64,000 nucleotides of DNA from Bacillota bacterium (GTDB lineage: Bacteria; Bacillota; Clostridia; Lachnospirales; Lachnospiraceae), in assembly GCA_023407575.1 (NCBI GenBank), contig JAEYLX010000006.1, positions 62,001 through 126,000 on the forward strand, read 5' to 3'. Below are positions 26,693-36,047 of this stretch, piece by piece. A model generated the notes under the pieces. It saw nothing but the letters and a program-made list of their open reading frames with translations, had not been told where the DNA came from and made no database searches. Position 1 is the first letter of the stretch. Each line of letters starts with the position of its first letter. The position numbers were made by a program, and so were the translations under genes.

Positions 26693-28396
26693 ATGGACGG
26701 ATTTAATACCGATAAAAAATATGAGTCATTCCTAATTCCCGGACGGCAGCCAGTTCAAGGAGACGGGACTGTTGGCGATTTGTATAAAGCTAAATCCCCT
26801 GAACCTATTTCCTTTGAAAACGGCTCATTTTATGAAATTGAATATGATTCCTGTCCTATGCCCGGCGTTGGTAAATTTGTTTTAAAGCCACAGAAAATAG
26901 ATCAGCCTGAAAAGGACGAAAAGCGGGATCTCTTTGGTCAAATGAGAGAGATTGCAAAAACACAACTCTCCTCCTATGACTATTTAAGGTTTTTTGATCA
27001 GCGGGTTCAACATAATAATGCGATTATCTTTTATAAGCAAGGTATGTTCATGAAGGATTTTTCAGATGATTACCTTGGAAATGCATCTTTTTCGCAATAT
27101 TTCCCATATTATCACATGATGGGATATGAGCAGCTACGGACCTATTTTACCTGGCGGACTGAGGTCAGAAAGGGAAATGTTGCTGATATATCCTTATCCT
27201 ACGCATTTCTCTATTTGTATGAATTATTAAATAACATCGGAATGCACGACCCACAGGAGGGCCTTACTCATCTAATGGCTTTCTGGAAAGCTTTTCGTGA
27301 ATATAATAAATCCGTCGACAAGTATATGCTAAGATGGCTGAAGGACTACCATATTTACTATGTACTGCCCCATTCTTTTAAGGAATTCATCGATACCAAC
27401 AATCTTACTGCGCATTATCCCAAGATGGTGGATACCGATGCTAACTTTGATTTGTTCTGTTCAATATCAAAATATGATATTAGAAAGTCAACTTTTTTTA
27501 TTGATGAAAATGCAAAGCTGATTACGGATTGTTTCTATTTCGTAGCTAATAAGCTCAAGCTAGTATTTTCTGACTTGGGAATTGGTTTTGATGAAGCTAT
27601 TGTTCATCCTACAAAGAAAATGTCTGACTGGAGACCCTTTAAAGATGCTTTGTTTTATCCTTGGATGAAGCAGGCGGACAGGCGAATCGTACTATCAGAA
27701 AATGAAATATATATTTGCAGCAATAATAAGTGGACCTTCAGCACGGTCCTCACCTCAGATAATGGCCGGCAATTGCTCGGTTACATTATGAAACAGATGG
27801 AAGTTGCTTTACGAAAGGTCACGAACTATAAGTTTAAGCTCTCTGCAAATATTAATACAGTTACGCATGAAGTCGTTGGTAAATTAAAAGATGCAGGCCT
27901 ATCACTTGAAGTAATTATAAATGACGCAGTCGTCCAATTCTATAAAGAAGCGACTAAAACTGTCGTAATCGTAGATCAGGTCTCACTGTCCCGAATCAGA
28001 CAGGAAGCACTGGATACACAAGAGAAACTGATTGTACCAGAGCCGGAAACCCAGTTCATTCCGATTATCCCAGATCAATACCCATATAATTTATCTGTTA
28101 CATCCATAACGGACATGCCTACTATGTCGCCACCTGTAATCGAACCACCTCTCCTATCCAATACTTGGGCAAGCTTAAAAAACATATTAACCGAAATTGA
28201 AATTGGTGCATTGTCTGTGGCACTACTGGATGTGTTAGAGCTAAAGAAATATTCGAATAAGTGTGGTGTCATGTTGGAGGTTCTTATTGATGGGATTAAC
28301 GAAAAGGCGATGGATTATATTGGCGATAACCTTCTAGATGAAGAATTCGTTATCTATGATGACTATAAAGAACAAGTAAAGGAACTAATTAAATGA
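26693..28396 (+). CDS. TerB_N/TerB_C-type protein, first gene of a BREX-like cassette
   Basis: A 567-residue cytosolic protein. Residues about 95-200 match the TerB N-terminal domain: FYKQGMFMKDFSDDY, then FSQYFPYYHMMGYEQLRTYF and TWRTEVRKG. The last 100 or so residues, after a Pro-rich spacer (about 455-490), resemble the TerB_C module. TerB-associated domains are linked to tellurite resistance, stress and predicted DNA-processing systems. The start follows GAGGTG. The stop overlaps the next start (ATGA), so the products are made together. It may act as sensor or scaffold for the downstream ATPase and helicase; that is inference. Confidence 0.75.
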   Translation: MDGFNTDKKYESFLIPGRQPVQGDGTVGDLYKAKSPEPISFENGSFYEIEYDSCPMPGVGKFVLKPQKIDQPEKDEKRDLFGQMREIAKTQLSSYDYLRFFDQRVQHNNAIIFYKQGMFMKDFSDDYLGNASFSQYFPYYHMMGYEQLRTYFTWRTEVRKGNVADISLSYAFLYLYELLNNIGMHDPQEGLTHLMAFWKAFREYNKSVDKYMLRWLKDYHIYYVLPHSFKEFIDTNNLTAHYPKMVDTDANFDLFCSISKYDIRKSTFFIDENAKLITDCFYFVANKLKLVFSDLGIGFDEAIVHPTKKMSDWRPFKDALFYPWMKQADRRIVLSENEIYICSNNKWTFSTVLTSDNGRQLLGYIMKQMEVALRKVTNYKFKLSANINTVTHEVVGKLKDAGLSLEVIINDAVVQFYKEATKTVVIVDQVSLSRIRQEALDTQEKLIVPEPETQFIPIIPDQYPYNLSVTSITDMPTMSPPVIEPPLLSNTWASLKNILTEIEIGALSVALLDVLELKKYSNKCGVMLEVLIDGINEKAMDYIGDNLLDEEFVIYDDYKEQVKELIK

Positions 28397-29715
28397 ATAT
28401 AGCAAATCAAGTACCAAACAGAATAGCGAACATCTTAATAAACGCTTTGAAAGGCGGCGTTGTACCCAGAGTTGGCCTAGAATATATCACCGTAGGTCGA
28501 ACTTTGGAGATTGCTGCCATACTTCATGATATTGAGATGATTGAGGAAGGCAGTGCTTCCTTCCGTTTCATAGTCGGTAAATATGGTAGCGGAAAAAGCT
28601 TTCTACTACAGACAATTCGAAATTATGCCACTGCGAAGGGTTTTGTGGTTGTTGATGCCGACCTTTCTCCCGAACGCCGATTCGCTGGTACCAAAGGACA
28701 GGGGTTGGCTACCTACAAGGAGTTGATTAAGAATCTTTCTACCAAATCAAAACCTGACGGCGGAGCACTACCCTTGATACTTGAAAAATGGATCTCCGGT
28801 ATTCAAGCAACTGTTAAAGCTTCGCCTAATGTTAGCGAAGCTGAATTTGACGTTCTGGTAGAAAGACAAATCTACACAGTAGCAAGTTCATTGGAAGGAA
28901 TGGTCAATGGCTTTGAATTTGCCAAAGCTGTGGTTACTTATTGGAAGGCGTACCAGCAAGATGACACAGCGATGAAATCAAATGTTCTCCGTTGGTTTAG
29001 AGGAGAATATCCAACGAGAAAAGAAGCAAAGGATGATCTTGGTATTAATTTCATTGTAAACGATGAAACCTGGTATGACTTTTTGAAGATATTCGCTGCC
29101 TTTCTGGTTGGCGCTGGTTATAAAGGAATGCTTGTTGTTATCGATGAATTAGTCAATATTTTCAAAATACCAAATTCTATCACCAGAGCAAACAACTATG
29201 AGAAAATCCTCACCATGTATAATGATGTATTACAGGGAAAAGCCAGCCATATCGGTTTCCTAATGGGTGGAACGCCTCAATGTATTGAGGATAAATATAA
29301 AGGTGTGTTCAGCTATGAAGCGTTACGCTCACGTTTGGCGGAGGGGCATTTCGCCACTGCTGATATCAAGGACTTATCTGCTCCCATCATCCGACTGCAG
29401 ATGTTGTCCCAGGAGGAAATGTATATTCTTGTGGAGAAGCTTTTATACCTCCATGCCCAGCTTTATAACTACTCCCCCACCTTAGCACATGACGAATTGG
29501 TCTATTTTTTAACTGTAGAATATAACCGGGTCGGTGCCAATACTCACATTACCCCGCGTGAAATTATCCGTGATTTCATTGAGTTGGCCAACATCCTGCA
29601 CCAGAATCCGCAGAAAAGCATTTCTGAAATTTTAGGGGACAATAGCTTTGAAATGGCCAAAGGTGGATTAACTGATGAAGATATCCACAGAGAATTCCAG
29701 GAATTTGAGGTATAA
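28393..29715 (+). CDS. BrxD-like P-loop ATPase (BREX ATP-binding domain, DUF2791 type)
   Basis: A 440-residue ATPase. The N-terminus VPNRIANILINALKGGVVPR and VGRTLEI precede a Walker A VGKYGSGKS (61-69). Walker B is MLVVIDE (246-252), with Asp and Glu intact, and THITPREIIRDFIELANIL sits near the C-terminus. This pattern matches the BrxD/DUF2791 family found in type 2 BREX and related predicted systems. Its start overlaps the upstream stop by four bases and its stop is five bases before the helicase gene, so the three are one operon. It may load or regulate the helicase. Confidence 0.82.
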   Translation: MNIANQVPNRIANILINALKGGVVPRVGLEYITVGRTLEIAAILHDIEMIEEGSASFRFIVGKYGSGKSFLLQTIRNYATAKGFVVVDADLSPERRFAGTKGQGLATYKELIKNLSTKSKPDGGALPLILEKWISGIQATVKASPNVSEAEFDVLVERQIYTVASSLEGMVNGFEFAKAVVTYWKAYQQDDTAMKSNVLRWFRGEYPTRKEAKDDLGINFIVNDETWYDFLKIFAAFLVGAGYKGMLVVIDELVNIFKIPNSITRANNYEKILTMYNDVLQGKASHIGFLMGGTPQCIEDKYKGVFSYEALRSRLAEGHFATADIKDLSAPIIRLQMLSQEEMYILVEKLLYLHAQLYNYSPTLAHDELVYFLTVEYNRVGANTHITPREIIRDFIELANILHQNPQKSISEILGDNSFEMAKGGLTDEDIHREFQEFEV

Positions 29716-29720
29716 ATAGT

Positions 29721-31922
29721 ATGGAAGTTTTTAATCGTCTTGCACCATTTATTCAAGAATACATTTATCAAAACAAGTGGGAAGAATTACGAGGCAACCA
29801 GGTTGCTGCCTGCGAAGTTATCTTCGACAGCAACGATAATTTGCTTCTGTCTTCTGGAACCGCTTCCGGTAAGACAGAAGCTGCCTTTCTGCCAGTGCTT
29901 ACCGAACTATATAATAAGCCGTCAAGCTCAATTGGAGTAATGTATATATCTCCGCTCAAGGCATTGATTAATGACCAATTTAAACGATTGGAACAGATGC
30001 TTCTGGATTCCAACATCCCTGTCACAAAATGGCATGGTGACGCTTCACAGACGCAGAAAAGCAAACTTATAAAGAATCCGGAAGGGTTATTACAAATCAC
30101 ACCGGAGTCCTTAGAAAGTCTCATTACCAATAAACGTGGTGCCTGTTTATCAATGTTCTCCGATTTGCGTTTTGTTATCATTGACGAGGTCCACTACTTC
30201 ATGAGGGATGTCCGGGGTTTGCAATTGCTATGTGTTCTGGAACGGTTAAAACAATTAACTAATACGAATCCCCGACGGATTGGCTTGTCAGCAACCTTGG
30301 GAGATGTAACTCTAGCTAAGAATTGGCTGAATCTCGGTACCAACCGAAATTGTACCGCTCCTATTGTCGAGGAGGGAAAAAAGCGTGTCAGGCTTCATAT
30401 TGAACGTTTTGTTAATTATGCAGAAGAACGTGATCTCGTAACCAGAGACGGAAGTGGTGATGTTGTTAACACCAACAGTGGAGATATGGGTGACCGTGAG
30501 CACTATGAATACCTCTTTAAGCAAACGCTGGATAAAAAGACTATTATCTTCACCAACAGCCGGGAAGAGACAGAGTTTATTCTTGCTCATTTACGTGAAA
30601 TAGCCTTGAAAAACAAGGCACCTGATGTTTATCGGGTCCACCATGGTAATGTTTCGGCTCTCCTTCGAGAAAATACAGAGGACGAAATGAAATCTGCTGA
30701 TGAAAAGATTGTAACTGGTGCCACTGTTACCTTGGAGCTAGGTATTGATATAGGTTCTCTTGACCAAGCCGTTCAAGTTGGCGCACCGCTTAGTGTCTCC
30801 AGCTTCGCCCAGCGTTTAGGTCGATGTGGCAGACGTGGCCAGGTTCCTCAACTGCTTTTCACTTTTGTGGAGAGCATAAGAATTAATTCCGCCGATATTC
30901 TCGGACCGATTAATTGGGAATTTATTCGGACCATTGGCATCATCGAACTATATTTAAAAGACCACTGGATGGAGCCAATCCCACCGCTAAATCATGCGTA
31001 TAATCTTATGTATCACCAGACTATGAGTATTTTAAAAAGTAACGGTGAAATGTCCCCAGCAGGCCTTGCCCAGTCAGTGCTGACCTTGGGTTGTTTTAAA
31101 AATATTCCCAGTGAGGATTATAAGCAACTACTCTCCCACATGATTACTTTAGATCAGTTACAACGTACCGAGCAGGGTGGGTTAATCATTGGACGAGAAG
31201 GTGAGAAGGTTGTAAACAGTCATAAATTTCTGACTGTGTTTCTCGCACCTGAATATCTGCTGGTAAAAGATGAAAACCGTACTATTGGTACGGTAGATAA
31301 AGTCTATCCGGTTGGAACACGTTTTTCATTGGCGGGTATTGCCTGGGAAACGGTAGATGTAAATGAAAAATCAAAGGTTATCTTTGTAAAGAAAGTTCCG
31401 GGTATATCAGTTGTAGACTGGAATGTGGACTTTAACGCCGAACTTCATACCGTACTTGTCCGTAAAGTGCGCAGTGTTCTAAAAGAGACCGATACTTATC
31501 CTTATTTAAGCGTTCGATGTCAAGATAGATTAGCCGAAATTCAATATATCACTCGTAATAGTGGCATACTGGATAATCTCGTGACCCCGTTGTCGGATAG
31601 AAAGTTTGCTATCTTCCCCTGGGTGGGAACAAGACAATTAATGACCTTGAACTATGCCTTACGTCAAAGAAAAATAAAAAGTAAACTTCCTTGGATTACT
31701 TGTGTTTATCTTGAGGTACTTTTCGATGGGACAAAAGAGGATTTAGAGACTATTATTTACGATATCCTTCATAGCGACCTTAATCTATATGACTTGCCAT
31801 TGCCTGACAAGGTGCAGATTGATGGAAAATATAACGAGTTTATACCACATAATCTGCTTCGCAAGCAATTCATTGAAGATTATCTTGATTTTGAAGGACT
31901 TAAGGATACTGATTGCTGTTAA
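29721..31922 (+). CDS. Lhr-like DEVH-box helicase (BrxHI-like)
   Basis: A 733-residue superfamily 2 helicase. Motif I is SSGTASGKTEA (44-54), motif Ia ISPLKALINDQ, motif II DEVH (155-158), motif III LSATLGD, and in the second RecA domain TGATVTLELGIDIGSLDQAV and motif VI FAQRLGRCGRRG. The roughly 350-residue C-terminal part is a winged-helix/unknown region as in Lhr-type enzymes. Type 2 BREX pairs BrxD with such a helicase (BrxHI). It is the last gene of the cassette and is followed by a hairpin. No nuclease, methylase or PglZ gene adjoins it. Confidence 0.85.
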   Translation: MEVFNRLAPFIQEYIYQNKWEELRGNQVAACEVIFDSNDNLLLSSGTASGKTEAAFLPVLTELYNKPSSSIGVMYISPLKALINDQFKRLEQMLLDSNIPVTKWHGDASQTQKSKLIKNPEGLLQITPESLESLITNKRGACLSMFSDLRFVIIDEVHYFMRDVRGLQLLCVLERLKQLTNTNPRRIGLSATLGDVTLAKNWLNLGTNRNCTAPIVEEGKKRVRLHIERFVNYAEERDLVTRDGSGDVVNTNSGDMGDREHYEYLFKQTLDKKTIIFTNSREETEFILAHLREIALKNKAPDVYRVHHGNVSALLRENTEDEMKSADEKIVTGATVTLELGIDIGSLDQAVQVGAPLSVSSFAQRLGRCGRRGQVPQLLFTFVESIRINSADILGPINWEFIRTIGIIELYLKDHWMEPIPPLNHAYNLMYHQTMSILKSNGEMSPAGLAQSVLTLGCFKNIPSEDYKQLLSHMITLDQLQRTEQGGLIIGREGEKVVNSHKFLTVFLAPEYLLVKDENRTIGTVDKVYPVGTRFSLAGIAWETVDVNEKSKVIFVKKVPGISVVDWNVDFNAELHTVLVRKVRSVLKETDTYPYLSVRCQDRLAEIQYITRNSGILDNLVTPLSDRKFAIFPWVGTRQLMTLNYALRQRKIKSKLPWITCVYLEVLFDGTKEDLETIIYDILHSDLNLYDLPLPDKVQIDGKYNEFIPHNLLRKQFIEDYLDFEGLKDTDCC

Positions 31923-31950
31923 ACTATCAAGCTTCATATCTTTGTTGCAT

Positions 31951-31985
31951 AAGAAGGCCCTTCTGAAAAGATGGGCCTTCTTCAA
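31951..31985 (+). terminator. Hairpin after the TerB-BrxD-helicase cassette
   Basis: AAGAAGGCCC (31951-31960) pairs with GGGCCTTCTT (31973-31982). The T run is weak. It starts 29 bases after the helicase stop. Confidence 0.65.
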
Positions 31986-32094
31986 GGTATTGGTATAATT
32001 AGATTTAATCTATTTCTTGATAACATTTCAAGATAAGCCAAGCAACCATTGATTACTAAGCTTAGGTTTGTGTATTATTTACTACTGATATTAA

Positions 32095-32361
32095 AACCAT
32101 TTAATTTTTCTTACAGTCAATAAAAAGATTATCCGAGATGTTTATTTTTATCGGCCTGAAAAAAGAGAATTTTATGAGTATGTAAAACAACAAGAATTAG
32201 CAGATATTTATTTCGATAATATTTTTAATAGTTTAGAATTAGTAAATGAACTTGAACAGGAAGCAATGAAAAAAAGCAAATTGTTTATGCTGGAAAGAAC
32301 TAAAGATTTATCAAAAGAGCAAATGTTATATCGAATTGAAAAGCATTTCCGCTTGATATAA
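32095..32361 (+). pseudogene. Gene remnant without a start codon
   Basis: A frame open from about 32095 to TAA 32361 codes roughly 85 residues of protein-like sequence (IIRDVYFYRPEKREFYEYVK, ELADIYFDNIFN, and ending QMLYRIEKHFRLI) with no start codon or ribosome binding site. It is probably the C-terminal end of a deleted gene. Family not recognised. Confidence 0.4.
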
Positions 32362-32443
32362 TTAATAGAATTTAAAATTTATGTTAAATACATGGTGTTA
32401 TATGGCAATATATTGCTATTTATGGTAGAATAATAAATACTAA

Positions 32444-32587
32444 GTTACAATAATAACTAATCAAGCTTGGAATTATTGGAATTTATGTTTATTTACTTCT
32501 TTTGATGGAACAATTCTTAGAAAGCCTTCCGTTATCATAGACAAGAATGGAATTATAGATAATGCATCTGCTGTATCGGTAGGCTAA
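32444..32587 (+). pseudogene. Short gene remnant
   Basis: A frame open from about 32444 to TAA 32585-32587 includes SFDGTILRKPSVIIDKNGII. There is no ATG start or ribosome binding site. It may be another fragment of the lost gene upstream or a separate one. I see no supported complete gene in 31986-32642. Confidence 0.3.
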
Positions 32588-32642
32588 ATGGAATTAAATA
32601 GAACTGCTAAACTATATACCCTGTACAGAAATCGGAGGAAAT

Positions 32643-33233
32643 GTGAAACTAAAAATTTTAGAACTAAAATCTATCATATCAATTTTATTGGGATTAATGT
32701 TTATTTCAACTGCATTCCTTGGATATTGGGGTAATTTTCAATATATTTATGAGTTGACCTTTTTAAGTAACCTTGCAACGGGTTTATTTTTACTAATTAC
32801 AACCAGGTTAGCGAGAAAAGGTAAAGCGATTCCTCAAATATTGTATTTGGATTTTACATTGCTCTTATTTATGGTATTCCTCATATGTATTGCATTTATT
32901 AATGAATTTAATTTTACTGGTGCTATCTTTTTCTTACATATTGTAAATCCACTAATGTTAATAGGATATCTCTTTATTTTTATTGATTTGAGTACAATCA
33001 ATAATTTTTTGCATGTATTGACTGTTATGATAATACCATTTGCTTATTTGATGTTCGCAGTTATCTACGGAAGTATAACTGGTAACTACATTTATTTTTT
33101 TCTAAATTACAAAGAAAAGGGTATTGTATACAGTTTAACTTTTATATTAATTGTATCCATATGTTTAGTTGCCATAGGGTATGCATTTTTCTTTATAAAT
33201 AGGTTGTTTCATATGAGGAAGAATAAATTATAA
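32643..33233 (+). CDS. Pr6Pr-like six-helix membrane protein
   Basis: A 196-residue integral membrane protein with about six hydrophobic helices and a short basic tail (MRKNKL). The segment YELTFLSNLATGLFLLI resembles the 'F-T-x-SN' signature of Pr6Pr (FAR-17a/AIG1-like) membrane proteins. The start is GTG 32643 behind CGGAGGA, since ATG 32641 runs straight into a stop. Function unknown; no partner gene. Confidence 0.6.
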   Translation: MKLKILELKSIISILLGLMFISTAFLGYWGNFQYIYELTFLSNLATGLFLLITTRLARKGKAIPQILYLDFTLLLFMVFLICIAFINEFNFTGAIFFLHIVNPLMLIGYLFIFIDLSTINNFLHVLTVMIIPFAYLMFAVIYGSITGNYIYFFLNYKEKGIVYSLTFILIVSICLVAIGYAFFFINRLFHMRKNKL

Positions 33234-33419
33234 TTAGATACATGACAATTATCTCAGGTCTTGGTTGTAATTGGTCCTACCCCTATGCGCATCCCATGTT
33301 TATTGATTTGGCGATAAAATAAGATAAACAGACAAGCAATTAGTATGGTCCAGTGGTTATTAGGCATAAGGATAGCGCTTAATGAACTACATATATTTAT
33401 ATTTTTGGAGGTAAACATT

Positions 33420-33791
33420 ATGATTTTTATACCAACCTTGCATTGTGGTGGTCGTTGTGAGGAAGCGATTGAGTTGTATAAAAAAGCCTTTCATCTAGAA
33501 GTTGATTGGCAGGGAAAAAATGAAGAGACAAATCTCATCTACCATACGGAAGCCCGAATTGGTAAACAAAGAATCAGGTTGTCCGATGGTGGTACAGAAC
33601 GAAATGGAATTCAAGCAGACTCCTTATTCCTTGCTATGGTTTTTGACACAGTTGAAGAGGTCGAAAACGTATTTGATATATTAAAAGAAGGTGGTACTAT
33701 TATAGAAGCTCCTCACAAACCAGCGTTTGCGACTTGCATGTGTGAATTAAAAGATAAATTCGGTTTTAAGTGGTTCCTGATGGTTGACTAA
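33420..33791 (+). CDS. VOC-fold protein, PhnB/DUF1428-like
   Basis: A 123-residue protein of the glyoxalase/bleomycin-resistance (vicinal oxygen chelate) fold, PhnB-like branch: IPTLHCGGRCEEAIELYKKAF at the start and FGFKWFLMVD at the end are typical. ATG 33420 is chosen for its GGAGGTAA. The frame open from 33345 lacks one. The likely role is binding or detoxifying a small molecule; substrate unknown. It ends three bases before the convergent phosphatase gene. Confidence 0.75.
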   Translation: MIFIPTLHCGGRCEEAIELYKKAFHLEVDWQGKNEETNLIYHTEARIGKQRIRLSDGGTERNGIQADSLFLAMVFDTVEEVENVFDILKEGGTIIEAPHKPAFATCMCELKDKFGFKWFLMVD

Positions 33792-33794
33792 CCC

Positions 33795-34262
33795 TTATAT
33801 GTTGTGCTTTTCGCAAATTTCTTTTAACAGTCCGTCACAACCTGCGTAAATATCTTCATACGTTTTATCAAAATTACCAGTATACCAAGGATCTGCAATG
33901 TCACCTGATCTATATGTATAATCCAATAGTTTTTGAACTTTTTTCTCTGAATCTATACCAATGATTCGATTGATGTTGGTAATATTTCTTTGATCCATTG
34001 CAAGAATATAATCATATTCCTTATAATCACTTTTTTTCATCTGTATGGCATATTTTCCGTCTGTTGAAATGCCTAACCGATTTAATAATTTTCTAGTTCC
34101 AGGATGAACCTCATTACCTATTTCCTCTGTGCTGGTCGCAGCTGACGCAATCATAAAGCTACCACTTAACCCCTTCTTTTTTACCATATCTTTAAAGACA
34201 AACTCCGCCATAGGTGATCGACAGATATTGCCGTGACATACGAATAATACTTTAATCTCCAT
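33795..34262 (-). CDS. Low-molecular-weight protein tyrosine phosphatase
   Basis: A 155-residue phosphatase with the N-terminal catalytic loop VCHGNICRSPMAE (C-x5-R-S) and the general-acid region ADPWYTGNFDKTYEDI, giving the DP motif. This is the full family layout. In Firmicutes such enzymes act on phosphotyrosine or phosphoarginine; specificity is not evident. Start follows GGTAAGGAGAGC. Confidence 0.92.
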   Translation of the reverse strand: MEIKVLFVCHGNICRSPMAEFVFKDMVKKKGLSGSFMIASAATSTEEIGNEVHPGTRKLLNRLGISTDGKYAIQMKKSDYKEYDYILAMDQRNITNINRIIGIDSEKKVQKLLDYTYRSGDIADPWYTGNFDKTYEDIYAGCDGLLKEICEKHNI

Positions 34263-34436
34263 CCTGTTGCTCTCCTTACCTTATATTGAAATGTAATCTC
34301 TTTTTCTTCTTCCTATTCCTATTTTATCATGCAGCACATATATAATCCACCCTTTGCAAGGGAATAGTTGCACTGGTAATTTTTGCAATAAAAGTGTATA
34401 GTAATTATAAAAATGGACATGCAAAGGACGGTAAAT

Positions 34437-35378
34437 ATGATATCAACAAAAGCATATAACCAGATTAAAACCTGGGTTTACAGAAATGCAAGAGTTCTTG
34501 AACTTAGCTTATGGAGCTATTATTTTGAAAATGCAAGTAAAGACGACATACTTACCGCTCTATCCTATTATCAGAATGAGGACGGAGGATTCGGAAATTC
34601 TTTAGAACCCGATAACTGGAACCCCAATTCCACACCCTATACAACCTTACACGCCATAAACATATTAAACGATATTGAATATACAGATTTAAGTCATCCG
34701 ATTTATAAAGGAATTTTAAAATATTTGCATAGTGAAAAAGATCTATTGGAATATGGTTGGAGATTTTGTGTACCTACGAATGATAACTTTCCACATGCTC
34801 CTTGGTGGAACTTCAATGAAGAGACAAACATGACTGAAAGTATTGGAGTAACTGCTGGATTGTCCATATTCATACTAAAATATGTTGATAAAAGTTCTAT
34901 GTTATATCAAAAAACAACTGTATTAGTGAAAAACCTAATGAATAATTTGATGACTGGCAATAGCTTTGGAGATATGGGTATTGGCGGATATGTAGAGCTT
35001 TTAGATGCTTTAAGGGCGTTAGGCTTTCGTGAATATGATTATACTTCATTGCAGCTAAGATTAAATGAATTAGTTAAGACTTCTATTGAGGGTGATATTT
35101 CTAAATGGCAATATTATGGCGTTCGTCCTTCCAATTATATTAAAAGTCCGCAAAGTATTTACTATAATGACAATAAAGATATTGTTCAGAAAGAATTAAA
35201 TTATCTAATTGAGACACTACCTAAAAATGATGTTTGGGGAATTACCTGGACCTGGTTCGATAACAACAGTAAATATGCTAAGGAGTTTGCCATCAGTGAA
35301 AATTGGTGGAAGGCTTTAAAAGCAATTGAAAAATTAAAGTTTCTAAATAGTTTTGGGTATTATAAATTGCTAGATTAA
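34437..35378 (+). CDS. Terpene-cyclase/prenyltransferase-fold protein of unknown function
   Basis: A 313-residue cytosolic protein with an alpha/alpha-barrel repeat signature: SYYQNEDGGFGNSLEPDNW is a QW-like motif as in squalene cyclases and prenyltransferases, and SFGDMGIGGYVELLDALRAL is a weaker second one. It lacks a clear DxDD or DDxxD catalytic motif and is half the size of squalene-hopene cyclase, so catalytic activity is unproven. ATG 34437 is favoured by AGGACGG. ATG 34413 is an alternative without a ribosome binding site. A GNAT gene follows at 27 bases. Confidence 0.6.
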   Translation: MISTKAYNQIKTWVYRNARVLELSLWSYYFENASKDDILTALSYYQNEDGGFGNSLEPDNWNPNSTPYTTLHAINILNDIEYTDLSHPIYKGILKYLHSEKDLLEYGWRFCVPTNDNFPHAPWWNFNEETNMTESIGVTAGLSIFILKYVDKSSMLYQKTTVLVKNLMNNLMTGNSFGDMGIGGYVELLDALRALGFREYDYTSLQLRLNELVKTSIEGDISKWQYYGVRPSNYIKSPQSIYYNDNKDIVQKELNYLIETLPKNDVWGITWTWFDNNSKYAKEFAISENWWKALKAIEKLKFLNSFGYYKLLD

Positions 35379-35405
35379 TTATATGATATATAAGGAGAAC
35401 CTATA

Positions 35406-35876
35406 TTGACTTATAGAAAAGCCTCGATAAAAGATATTCCGGTTTTATCCCAGTTACGAGTTAGTATGCTGAATGAAGAAATCACACGTACATCCGATTT
35501 TAATGATATCCTATTCCATAATACAAATAAATACTTTACAAATGGTATTGAGCAAGACTCCTTACTTATCATTGTAGCCGAACAGGATGCAACCATTATT
35601 TCAATGGGATGTATCAGTTATTTCTCATTACCACCTAATGATTGGTGTCCTTCCGGAAAAACCGCCTATGTGGGTAATCTATTTACTGCTCTTCCCTTTC
35701 GCAGAAATGGAATTGCTAAAGAAATACTAAGCTTACTGGTTGATGATGCTAAAAAACGTTCTTGCGAAAGAATACTATTAAATACAAGTGTATTAGGAGA
35801 ACATTTATATAAAGAAATCGGATTTGACTTTTCGCCCACCGCTATGGCCTATTATCCATTTGGTATCAATCCATAA
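35406..35876 (+). CDS. GNAT-family acetyltransferase
   Basis: A 156-residue acetyltransferase starting at TTG 35406 behind AAGGAGAA, the only start that gives the family N-terminus TYRKASIKDIPVLSQLR. The acetyl-CoA segment is AYVGNLFTALPFRRNGIAKEI (about 89-109), with the R-x-x-G-x-A signature, then VLGEHLYKEIGFDF. Substrate unknown. Likely co-transcribed with the preceding gene. Confidence 0.85.
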   Translation: MTYRKASIKDIPVLSQLRVSMLNEEITRTSDFNDILFHNTNKYFTNGIEQDSLLIIVAEQDATIISMGCISYFSLPPNDWCPSGKTAYVGNLFTALPFRRNGIAKEILSLLVDDAKKRSCERILLNTSVLGEHLYKEIGFDFSPTAMAYYPFGINP

Positions 35877-35912
35877 AATGTTTGAGCTTAGAAAACATTA
35901 CAACAAAGCAAT

Positions 35913-35957
35913 ATCCCACGCAGAATAATGATAATACATTCTATTTCTGTGTGGGAT
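35913..35957 (+). terminator. Hairpin between convergent GNAT and glycosyltransferase genes
   Basis: ATCCCACGCAGAATA pairs with TATTTCTGTGTGGGAT, allowing wobble and one extra base. No clear T run follows, so its strength as a terminator is uncertain. Confidence 0.45.
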
Positions 35958-36047
35958 GAATAGGTATTACATTGTCTGCTTATTCTTCCTTTATTTTGCT
36001 ATCATAAATAAGGATCAGATAACTATCGAGTAAATATATAGGTGATT

